From contig NZ_KI912454.1 in NCBI RefSeq assembly GCF_000518545.1, positions 22,748 to 64,653 of the forward strand: 41,906 nucleotides of DNA, given 5' to 3'. This stretch comes from Hallella seregens ATCC 51272 (GTDB lineage Bacteria > Bacteroidota > Bacteroidia > Bacteroidales > Bacteroidaceae). Each line of letters begins with the position of its first letter. The stretch's first letter is position 1. Positions 9,280-16,304 of the stretch are shown piece by piece. The position numbers were made by a program, and so were the translations under genes. The notes under the pieces were generated by a model. That model was given only the letters and a program-made list of their open reading frames with translations. It ran no database searches and was not told the origin of the DNA.

Positions 9280-9592
9280 AGTGGCAAAATTAAAAGGCAC
9301 ACTGGAATCGGAACTCAAGAGAATCGAACGGAGCACACTGCTCATATTGGATGATCTATTCCTTGTGAACCTTGACGCCAAGGAACATCCTATCCTGCTT
9401 GATATAATAGAGGACCGGCATGGACGTAAGTCTATCATCATTACCTCGCAACTGCCGACGGATAATTGGTATGACGCAATCGGGGAACCTACCGTGGCAG
9501 ATGCCATAATGGATCGTATTATACATACGGCTCACCGAATTGAGTTAACCGGAGAAAGTGTCCGGAAGATGGCGGCATACAGAGGGAAATAA
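9280..9592 (+). pseudogene. istB: Truncated IstB helper ATPase (IS21 family)
   Basis: Only the C-terminal half of the IS21 AAA+ helper is left (about 100 residues), including the Walker B-like LLILDDLF and IIEDRHGRKSIIITSQ. The Walker A loop and the whole N-terminal domain are missing, lost in a deletion that fuses the istA tail to the middle of istB. The C-terminal end (HRIELTGESVRKM) and stop codon are intact. Confidence 0.8.
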
Positions 9593-9704
9593 ACTAAAAT
9601 AATAATAACCCCATCGGTCAAGACTTTTTGAGGGGGCATTATTGAATATTTTCAGGGGGTAGAATCATTTTGGGTTTAGGGGGCATCTTACACTGGATTT
9701 TCCA

Positions 9705-9786
9705 GATGTAGCCAAGCCTTATTGTATGTGGACTTTCCGTCTCTCGTCTGGATACTTATGCCAGGAATATGCTGCAAGGCAGCTGT
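9705..9786. other. Short gene-free gap between the IS21 element and the barrel gene
   Basis: I see no gene here. A weak hairpin (GCTGC at 9770-9774 with GCAGC at 9778-9782) could help end transcription of the minus-strand gene that stops at 9787. There is no recognisable continuation of the TSUP gene. Confidence 0.4.
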
Positions 9787-10572
9787 TTAGAAAGCGATGT
9801 TAAGCCCAGCCTCTACCGTAGTATAAGTCTTCCTTATAGGGACGATAGGGTCTGTATCATAGATGAGACGGTAGGCACCATTGATGCCAATTTTCGGTGT
9901 TATGTTATATTTCAGGTCTACAGCACCTCCGAAGCGTGCCGCCTTGAAGTAGCTGTCGGGTTTTGTCTGATGGATGGCTGTGGTTGTCAGCTCCCAATGG
10001 TCACCCAGATGGTACTTACAACTGACGGACAGATGAGTCTTTATGCTGCGGCTATAAGCGTGAAGCCGAGCCGGGGCAGGAGAGGGGTCTTCCCACTTTT
10101 CAAACTCATAGAACAGCCCGATAGCGGCAAACATGAGAAACTTCTCTTTGTTTACCAGCCTGTAGCGTGACTGTAGTCCGGTGGAAATCTTGTACTTCAT
10201 GCCGCGGCTCTCGGCCCACTGTGACTCCGCATAAGGATAAATCTCAAAGGCACGACTTAACAGATAGCGGTATTCAACGTGTACGTAGCCCCCGCTTACC
10301 GTAACTTTCTTGCCATAGGTGGAGAACTCTAGTTTGTTGATCAGGTTAACGACACGTTTGTGTTTGATCAGCAGGTTGAGATTTGCTATGTTCTTGAGTG
10401 TGAGTACGTTTTCCTTTTCCGTCTTGAAGTCCAATACAGGCTGCAGCGATCCCTGTATGGTTTTCGTACTGTCTATGTCCATCGTCATGTTCTCTGAAAA
10501 GAGCATCTGTGAATAGGTGGGAAGATGGAATAAAACTACCGATAATAGGGAAAAAAGTAATTTATTTATCAT
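9787..10572 (-). CDS. Exported outer-membrane beta-barrel protein, DUF481-like
   Basis: About 261 residues. The start is set at 10572 because it opens a clean signal peptide (MINKLLFSLLSVVLFHLPTY, then SQ); the open frame extends to 10641 without export features. After the signal come alternating polar/hydrophobic strands rich in Tyr and aromatics (YVHVEYRYLLSRAFEIYPYA, then GLFYEFEKWEDP, VDLKYNITPKIGINGAYRLI). The chain ends in Phe (GLNIAF), the usual terminal residue of outer-membrane barrels. This pattern resembles DUF481/YdiY-type salt-induced barrels, but the family call is tentative. It lies on an island between two IS21 remnants, 129 bases downstream of a coiled-coil protein gene on the same strand; the two may be cotranscribed. 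Confidence 0.72.
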   Translation of the reverse strand: MINKLLFSLLSVVLFHLPTYSQMLFSENMTMDIDSTKTIQGSLQPVLDFKTEKENVLTLKNIANLNLLIKHKRVVNLINKLEFSTYGKKVTVSGGYVHVEYRYLLSRAFEIYPYAESQWAESRGMKYKISTGLQSRYRLVNKEKFLMFAAIGLFYEFEKWEDPSPAPARLHAYSRSIKTHLSVSCKYHLGDHWELTTTAIHQTKPDSYFKAARFGGAVDLKYNITPKIGINGAYRLIYDTDPIVPIRKTYTTVEAGLNIAF

Positions 10573-10701
10573 TGTCTTTTGTCTTCTTGGAAAGTATATC
10601 CTTAACATTACGGACAGGCACTCCCGCCTGTCTGTAGACATAATAGAGGAGGGCAGACGAGCTTGTCCATCCTCCTACTTGAACATGATTGTCACAAGAT
10701 G

Positions 10702-11118
10702 TTATTTGTCAATGATTTGGACTCTTTTGTTCAATTTATCAATCTGAGTCTGGAGCTTGGCAATCTTCTTTTCCATCTTGCTCATATTCTTCTGACTCTT
10801 GGCAAGTTTCTTGTTGACGGATTTTGTCTCCTCAAGTTTCTTTACCGTATCCTTTGCCTGCTTTATAGTGGTTGAGGGATCGGATGCCGTGAAATCTGTC
10901 GTGGCAGAGTTTGCATCGGCGTTGACGTTGGCAGCCTTGACGCTGAGGGCATTGTAAGTAGCTTTCTCTTTCTCGTAGTCAAGCTGAAGTTTATTCAACT
11001 TTGCTGTCAAATTGAGCACTTTCTGCTGCTCTTTCAGGTTGTTGACTGTGGTAGTGTTCTGGGAAAAGCCAGTAATAACTGATATTGCCATTATCCCCAT
11101 CAATAATAATATTTTCAT
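10702..11118 (-). CDS. Small secreted coiled-coil protein of unknown function
   Basis: A 138-residue product with a signal peptide (MKILLLMGIMAISVITGFS, then Q). Two long Lys/Glu/Leu heptad-rich segments, about 28-62 and 85-136, are separated by an Ala/Ser/Thr/Asp-rich linker (SATTDFTASDPSTT). Nothing indicates an enzyme. A periplasmic or envelope-associated structural role is an inference from the coiled coils and from its barrel-protein neighbour downstream. A promoter-like TATATTTG lies at 11146-11153. Confidence 0.72.
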   Translation of the reverse strand: MKILLLMGIMAISVITGFSQNTTTVNNLKEQQKVLNLTAKLNKLQLDYEKEKATYNALSVKAANVNADANSATTDFTASDPSTTIKQAKDTVKKLEETKSVNKKLAKSQKNMSKMEKKIAKLQTQIDKLNKRVQIIDK

Positions 11119-11145
11119 CTTTAAAACCTATTTAGAATTACGTTG

Positions 11146-11153
11146 CAAATATA
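11146..11153 (-). promoter_or_regulatory. Putative -7 box for the coiled-coil/barrel gene pair
   Basis: The minus strand reads TATATTTG (TAnnTTTG), 28 bases before the ATG at 11118. A -33 box is not clear. Confidence 0.5.
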
Positions 11154-11284
11154 CATATTTGTCCTGAATAAACGAACATTTATCCCCGTTTTTTCAATTA
11201 TCTCGCTAAAATGGTTAGGGAAATCAATGTACTTCAGCCGTCAGGCTCTGCCTTTCCTCATGCCTGGCCGACTTTTGGGTAGAC

Positions 11285-11985
11285 TTAAATAGAGTCGGCT
11301 GATGAATGTTTATCTTCGACTTTACTTCTGTGGTTCGCCCCTAATCCAATGCCGTCCAACTGTCCGTCCAGTACTCCTCCCAGTATTCCCTCAATGGCTG
11401 TCGTAGCGGGATCGACGACATTCTCCTGCAACATTTTCTGTGCTTTTTGCCTGAGCTGTTCTTTCACGTTTATCTCCGACTTCTTGTAATACTGCTCCGC
11501 GGCCTTCTGCAGGTCGTCTTCGTCAACGGTGAAGATATGCCCTAAAGAGTCCTAAGGATACGATATAGTCCTTGTCATTATAATGTACTTTCCCCAGTGA
11601 ACAGACAACGTAGTTGTCAACGGTTACAAGGTTGTCGACGACAGCTTTGAAGACCTTGCCGGCAAAGGCATTGCTGATGCTTCGGAATGCATTGTCAATA
11701 AGCTCGTTCCTGGTTGTGTTTTATGTCTGATGCCGGCGGTGCAGACGAAGCTATGGGTGTGGTCTCGACGAAAGGGACGGCGTCTATCTGTGTTCCTTGT
11801 TTTCAGAGGGTTCCTCGCCGGATAAGATTGTACGAATCTCTTCTACCTGCCAGGCTGGGAGCCATTGTGTGCCGTCGGACGGCATCACCAATGCGTAGCC
11901 TGAATGTTACGTCTGGATAATTCCTTGAGGCTATAGTGGCTTCGCTTCTCATTATCAATGCTGATGTAGTATCCCTTTTTGGTTG
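11285..11985 (-). pseudogene. Frameshifted gene with a GYF_2-like N-terminal domain
   Basis: Minus-strand pieces in different frames join into one product. At about 11985-11910 it reads GYYISIDNEKRSHYSLKEL; after a shift it reads VMPSDGTQWLPAWQVEEI. Together these resemble the YY...G..S..EL...W.....W.PA..VEEL pattern of GYF_2 (DUF4339) domains. A Pro/Ala/Ser linker follows. Then come NELIDNAFRSISNAFAGKVF, VTVDNYVVCSLGKVHYNDKD and, after another shift near 11550, GHIFTVDEDDLQKAAEQYYK, with a stop at 11285. At least three frameshifts are needed, so the gene is dead. No ATG is visible at its 5' end, which runs into AT-rich sequence near 12000. The domain assignment is by eye only. Confidence 0.6.
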
Positions 11986-12139
11986 ATTTAAAGTTGCAAT
12001 GGCAGGGGAAGAAAAGCTGGAACAGGCATTCTCCCTATTCCTCGACCGTTTTTTTGATAGGTGTGAAGTTATTTAATATTTCTGAACTGGCAAAGAACTT
12101 TTATTTCTTTTTTATTGTTCTGAGGACGGGGTTTGTCTG

Positions 12140-12745
12140 CAGAGGCGTACGGGAAGGATGATTTTCGGCTGTTCGGAAGCCCGGCATAGGGAGCCCTCTC
12201 CCAGAAGGATTGAGTTGGAGGCTTTGCTTCCCGGATATGTATCCCGCCTGACACGCAAAGGGATGAGTGTCAGAAAACTGTTTAAGGAGTATCATGCTGA
12301 ATATCCTGACGGTCTTCAGCTGTCTTCCTTCAAGCGGGCAGTCCGCCAGTACAAGTTCCACATCAAGGTCGTCGGCCATGTCGAGCACTATGCCGCAGAC
12401 CAGATGTATGTTGATTTTGCCGATGACAGGCTCGAGGTTACTGATGAAATGACAGGAGAGACGAAGAAAGCAGAGGTGTTCGTTGCCATCTTGCCGTTCA
12501 GTCATTATACTTACTACGAGGCCGTATGGTCTCAACGCAAGGAAGATCTGATCAAGGGGTGTGAGAATGCCATGCTGTATTTTGAAGGAGGTCCCGGAAG
12601 TTATTGTTCCCCACAATCTCAAGGCTGCCGTTACCCGTAGTGACCGAAATGAGCCTGTTATCAACGATGATTTCCTCGCTTTTTCCGGACATTATGACTG
12701 CGCTGTCTATCCTCCCGTGTACGCCATCCTTGCACGGGAATGGGG
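12140..12745 (+). pseudogene. istA: istA fragment (IS21 family)
   Basis: The readable part begins near EARHREPSPRRIELEALLPG and runs through the catalytic-domain start HVEHYAADQMYVDFADD, where Gln is intact, unlike copy 1. A frameshift occurs near 12590 (the frame resumes as EVIVPHNLKAAVTRSDRNEP). Another falls near 12720, inside what should read YPARVRHPKDK. The remaining catalytic and C-terminal parts are deleted. The N-terminal DNA-binding region is also missing. Confidence 0.75.
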
Positions 12746-13205
12746 ATTATCGTGCCCAGGCTGCCATAGCACGGCTTACCAGGAATGCGGCATTCCGTTA
12801 CAAGGCCTATCTTGAAGATATAGACTATGCCACGAACCGGGGGCTGGAGCGCAACCAGATGGAACGCCTCGCCACCCTTGATTTTGTGCATAAATGGCAG
12901 AACCTTTTCGTTACCGGTTCTTCATGGAGAAAAGCTATCTGGCCTGCGTACTGGGGCACAAGGTAGGGTAAAAGGGGAATCCGCACTTTCTATGCCAATG
13001 CCCCAAAACTGCTCGGGGCACTGAAAGTGGCCAAAGTCAAAGGGACGCTTGAGACAGAATTCAAGAAGATTGAGCGTTGTCAGCTGCTCATCCTCGACGA
13101 CCTGTTCCTTGTCCCTCTTGATGCCAAGGAACGCCCCATACTGCTCGAAATCATTGAAGATAGGCACGAATGGGAAATCAATCATCATAACCTCGCAATA
13201 TCCAT
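12746..13205 (+). pseudogene. istB: istB fragment (IS21 family)
   Basis: Recognisable IstB segments run in order: DYRAQAAIARLTRNAAFRYK, DFVHKWQNLFVTG leading to the Walker A region, then TFYANAPKLLGALKVAKVKG and LLILDDLFLVPLDAKERPIL. The P-loop itself is damaged: after VTGSS the frame is lost and several residues of GxxGxGKS are missing. A stop and frameshift follow near 12965. The end is cut after RHE, with SIIITSQ readable only in another frame. Confidence 0.75.
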
Positions 13206-13273
13206 TCTTATTACTTATTCCCTAACTATCAAAGGACTTAAAATGTTTGTCTGCTAAAAAACAACTACCATTC

Positions 13274-13304
13274 TTGTGTCTTTCGCGTCTTTTTTCTAAT
13301 TTTG
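13274..13304 (+). promoter_or_regulatory. Promoter for rarA, with a very short leader
   Basis: TTG at 13274-13276 and TAATTTTG at 13297-13304 are 20 bases apart. The ATG of rarA is at 13312, only seven bases beyond the -7 box, so the transcript would have almost no 5' leader. Confidence 0.65.
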
Positions 13305-13311
13305 CAGGTAT

Positions 13312-14622
13312 ATGAGTGAACCATTAGCAGAAAGATTGCGCCCGCGGACACTGGACGACTATGTGGGACAGGAACACCTTGTGGGCAAGGATGCAGTGCT
13401 ACGCAAGATGGTGGAGTCGGGACATATTTCCTCTTTCATCTTGTGGGGGCCTCCTGGTGTGGGCAAGACCACATTGGCCCAAATCATTGCCTCACAGCTG
13501 AAAGTTCCTTTCTATACGCTGAGTGCCGTGACCAGTGGAGTGAAAGACGTGCGCGAAGTGATAGAGCGCGCCAAGCAGGGCCGGTTCTTCAATGCAGAAT
13601 CACCCATTCTCTTCATCGATGAGATTCATCGCTTCTCCAAATCACAGCAGGATTCCCTGCTTGGGGCTGTGGAAAGAGGGGTGGTGACACTCATTGGTGC
13701 CACAACGGAGAACCCCTCGTTCGAAGTCATTAGGCCATTGCTCTCGCGTTGCCAACTCTATGTGCTCAAGTCGTTGGACAAGGAAGATTTGGAGAAAATT
13801 CTCCATAGGGCTATTACAGAAGATCGCATGTTGAAAGAGCGTGATATTCAGCTTAAGGAGACGGCTGCCATTCTGAGATATAGTGGAGGAGATGCCCGTA
13901 AGCTACTCAACATACTGGAACTGATGGTAGAATCGTCAGGGAACGGCCCTGTAGTAATCGCCGACCGGTTGGTGGAAGAACGGCTGCAACGAAATCCTTT
14001 GGCTTATGACAAAGACGGCGAAATGCATTACGACATCATCTCGGCTTTCATCAAGAGCATCAGAGGTTCAGATCCCGATGCTGCACTCTATTGGATGGCA
14101 CGAATGATAGAGGGCGGAGAAGACCCGCAATTTATTGCCCGCCGTATCGTCATCAGTGCGGCAGAAGACATTGGCCTGGCCAATCCCAATGCTCTGTTAC
14201 TGGCCAACGCCGCCTTTGACGCCGTGATGAAGATTGGCTGGCCCGAAGGCCGCATTCCTTTGGCTGAGGCCACCGTTTACTTGGCCACCAGCCCTAAGAG
14301 CAACTCTGCCTACTTGGGCATCGACACGGCACTTTCTGTAGTGCGAAAGACTGGTAATCTGCCTGTGCCGCTGCATCTGCGAAATGCACCGACCAAACTA
14401 ATGGCTGACTTGGGCTATCACGATGGCTACAAATATCCGCACGATTATCCCGGGAATTTCACAGCGCAACAATATTTGCCCAATGAAATGTCTGGACAGC
14501 GTTTCTGGTATGCCCAGCACAGCAATGCTGAAGAAAAACTTTACCAACGTATGGCGGCTTGCTGGGGCAGCCGTTATGCTGATACAGAAAAATGCCCTTT
14601 GAAAGAAGAGGCACAACCATAA
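13312..14622 (+). CDS. rarA: Replication-associated recombination protein A (RarA/MgsA AAA+ ATPase)
   Basis: A 436-residue clamp-loader-like AAA+ ATPase of the RarA/WRNIP1 family, acting at stalled replication forks. The N-terminal segment LAERLRPRTLDDYVGQEHLVG is typical. Walker A is GPPGVGKTT (46-54) and Walker B LFIDEIHRF (about 100-108). Sensor motif GATTENPSF and the arginine-finger region LLSRCQLY follow. The C-terminal tetramerisation domain contains HYDIISAFIKSIRGSDPDAA and KYPHDYPGNF. Length is normal. It heads a three-gene run with the dehydrogenase 12 bases later. Confidence 0.97.
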   Translation: MSEPLAERLRPRTLDDYVGQEHLVGKDAVLRKMVESGHISSFILWGPPGVGKTTLAQIIASQLKVPFYTLSAVTSGVKDVREVIERAKQGRFFNAESPILFIDEIHRFSKSQQDSLLGAVERGVVTLIGATTENPSFEVIRPLLSRCQLYVLKSLDKEDLEKILHRAITEDRMLKERDIQLKETAAILRYSGGDARKLLNILELMVESSGNGPVVIADRLVEERLQRNPLAYDKDGEMHYDIISAFIKSIRGSDPDAALYWMARMIEGGEDPQFIARRIVISAAEDIGLANPNALLLANAAFDAVMKIGWPEGRIPLAEATVYLATSPKSNSAYLGIDTALSVVRKTGNLPVPLHLRNAPTKLMADLGYHDGYKYPHDYPGNFTAQQYLPNEMSGQRFWYAQHSNAEEKLYQRMAACWGSRYADTEKCPLKEEAQP

Positions 14623-14634
14623 AGATATACAAAC

Positions 14635-15585
14635 ATGAATATCGTAATACTCGACGGTTATACCGCCAATCCTGGTGACCTCTCTTGGAAAGAGATGGAG
14701 GCCTTAGGGCATCTCACTGTTTATTCCCGCACTGCAGCAACAGAAGTGGTGGTGCGGGCTGCCAATGCCGAAATAGTTCTGCTGAATAAAGTAAAAATCA
14801 CCTGCGAAATCATGGCCCAGCTTCCTAAACTGAAATATATTGGTGTACTGGCTACGGGCTATAATGTTGTGGACGTGGACTATGCCCACGAACATGGTAT
14901 TGTTGTGTCGAACATACCGGCTTATAGTACCGACAGTGTGGTACAGATGACCTTTGCACATATTTTGAACATCACCAACCAAGTGGGGCACTATGCCGAT
15001 GAAGTAAGGATGGGGAAGTGGAGTGCCCACCAAGACTTCTGCTATTGGGACACGCCTATAGGTGAGCTGACAGGCAAGACTTTCGGTATAGTGGGTCTGG
15101 GACATATTGGCATGCGCGTGGCCACCATCGCACGTAACTTCGGAATGGATGTGTTTGCACTCACGTCGAAAGAGACCTCCATGCTGCCCGACGGTATACA
15201 GAAGACCACGCTTGAAGGATTACTGAGTGTGTCGGACTTTCTTTCTTTACACTGTCCGCTCACACCGGAAACCAACAAACTCATCAATGCCGACAGGCTG
15301 AAGCGGATGAAGCCCGGTGCCATACTGATAAATACGGGACGAGGTCAACTTGTTGACGAAAAGGCTGTGGCAGAAGCACTGGAAAGTGGCCAACTGCTGG
15401 GATATGGTGCCGATGTAATGACACTGGAACCTCCCTCGAAAAACAATCCGCTTTTGCGCCATCCACATGCCTACTTTACCCCTCATATTGCTTGGGCTTC
15501 CAAGGAAGCACGTATGCGTCTGGTAGATATAGCCACCCAAAACGTACAGGCTTTCATGGAAGGACATGCACAAAACAGAGTATAG
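14635..15585 (+). CDS. D-2-hydroxyacid dehydrogenase (NAD-dependent; glycerate dehydrogenase-like)
   Basis: A 316-residue cytosolic oxidoreductase. The Rossmann fingerprint GLGHIG is at 154-159 (within GIVGLGHIGMRVA). The family's catalytic trio is present: Arg236 in INTGRGQLVDE, Glu265 in VMTLEPP and His284 in TPHIAWAS. The ATGYNVVD substrate-loop motif is at about 73-80. The overall sequence is closest to hydroxypyruvate/glycerate dehydrogenases, but substrate cannot be fixed from sequence alone. It is cotranscribed with rarA and ends directly against the TRIC channel gene, whose ATG follows the TAG with no gap. Confidence 0.9.
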   Translation: MNIVILDGYTANPGDLSWKEMEALGHLTVYSRTAATEVVVRAANAEIVLLNKVKITCEIMAQLPKLKYIGVLATGYNVVDVDYAHEHGIVVSNIPAYSTDSVVQMTFAHILNITNQVGHYADEVRMGKWSAHQDFCYWDTPIGELTGKTFGIVGLGHIGMRVATIARNFGMDVFALTSKETSMLPDGIQKTTLEGLLSVSDFLSLHCPLTPETNKLINADRLKRMKPGAILINTGRGQLVDEKAVAEALESGQLLGYGADVMTLEPPSKNNPLLRHPHAYFTPHIAWASKEARMRLVDIATQNVQAFMEGHAQNRV

Positions 15586-16221
15586 ATGTTATACGCAGAT
15601 ATAGCTTTTGTGCATGTACTTCAAGAAATTATTGAAATTCTGGGTACGTTGGCCTTTGCCATTTCTGGTATTCGCCATGCGGCAGCCAAACACTATGATT
15701 GGTTTGGAGGGTTCGTTTGTGGAATTGCCGTGGCCATAGGGGGAGGTACGCTGCGCGACGTGATGCTGGGCGTGACACCTTTCTGGATGACCTCGCCTCT
15801 CTATATCGTCTGTACATTATTGGCACAGACCATCGTCATTGTATTTTCCAGATCACTAAAAAAACTGGACAACGCTTGGCTTGCATTTGACACGCTGGGA
15901 CTGGCCCTCTTCACTATTGCTGGTATCCAGAAAACGTTATCTTGTGGTCATCCTTTCTGGGTAGCCATCACTATGGGCTGTATCACAGGTGTAGCTGGTG
16001 GTATCATTCGTGACATGCTACTCAACAAGACTCCCGTCATCTTCCAAAAAGAGATTTATGCCATGGCGAGTATTGCAGGAGGCTTGCTCTACTGGCTGAT
16101 GATGGAGTCCGGCGTAAACGTGGCGGTTACTGTTGTATTCACATTTCTGATGATTGTTGTTATCCGTTTTATGGCTATCAAGTATCATATATCACTGCCG
16201 GTTTTAAAGGGAGAGAAATAA
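15586..16221 (+). CDS. Trimeric intracellular cation (TRIC, UPF0126) channel family protein
   Basis: A 211-residue inner-membrane protein with about seven hydrophobic segments. It has the family's internal duplication: each half carries a glycine-rich kink followed by an Arg-Asp motif, AIGGGTLRDVMLG (about 46-58) and GVAGGIIRDMLLN (about 139-151). Bacterial homologues form trimeric potassium-conducting pores. The start abuts the upstream stop codon, so translation is probably coupled. The C-terminus is short and basic. Confidence 0.9.
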   Translation: MLYADIAFVHVLQEIIEILGTLAFAISGIRHAAAKHYDWFGGFVCGIAVAIGGGTLRDVMLGVTPFWMTSPLYIVCTLLAQTIVIVFSRSLKKLDNAWLAFDTLGLALFTIAGIQKTLSCGHPFWVAITMGCITGVAGGIIRDMLLNKTPVIFQKEIYAMASIAGGLLYWLMMESGVNVAVTVVFTFLMIVVIRFMAIKYHISLPVLKGEK

Positions 16222-16238
16222 GAAATGTAGGACTGTGC

Positions 16239-16269
16239 TTGGATGAGTCGTAATTTTTTAGTAATTTTG
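16239..16269 (+). promoter_or_regulatory. Promoter for pheT
   Basis: TTG at 16239-16241 and TAATTTTG at 16262-16269, spacing 20. The pheT ATG is 36 bases further on. Confidence 0.65.
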
Positions 16270-16304
16270 CGCTGTTTAATCGATAGAAATAAAATCAAAA
16301 TAGC

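Larger units (their letters stand above)
8274..9704 (+). mobile_element. Degenerate IS21-family element with intact long terminal inverted repeats
   Basis: The left end at 8274 starts TGGAAAATCCAATGTAAG and continues into GATGCCCCCTAAAACC. The right end at 9704, read on the other strand, starts TGGAAAATCCAGTGTAAG and continues into GATGCCCCCTAAACCC, so about 33 bp match with two differences. Further in, related copies of the CCCCCT motif recur on both sides, as in IS21 multiple end repeats. The element is about 1.43 kb against roughly 2.3-2.5 kb for a complete one. It contains broken istA and istB. No target-site duplication is visible in the flanks, which suggests a deletion or rearrangement after insertion. 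The outer boundary could instead be the TG at 8286 and CA at 9692. Confidence 0.85.
12130..13205 (+). mobile_element. Second IS21-family remnant, truncated at both ends
   Basis: This contains the middle of istA followed by most of istB, in the same orientation as the element at 8274-9704 but diverged from it. No terminal inverted repeat was found on either side. The left edge starts inside istA, after the helix-turn-helix, and the right edge falls inside istB just after IIEDRHE. It ends about 90 bases before the rarA promoter. Confidence 0.8.

Noticed and set aside
12004..12070. 22-codon plus-strand frame starting near 12000 (MAGEEKLEQAFSLFLDRFFD)
   Set aside because: It looks protein-like and may be the start of a lost gene, but it is too short, ends quickly and lies in a region of decay. 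There is no evidence that it is expressed.
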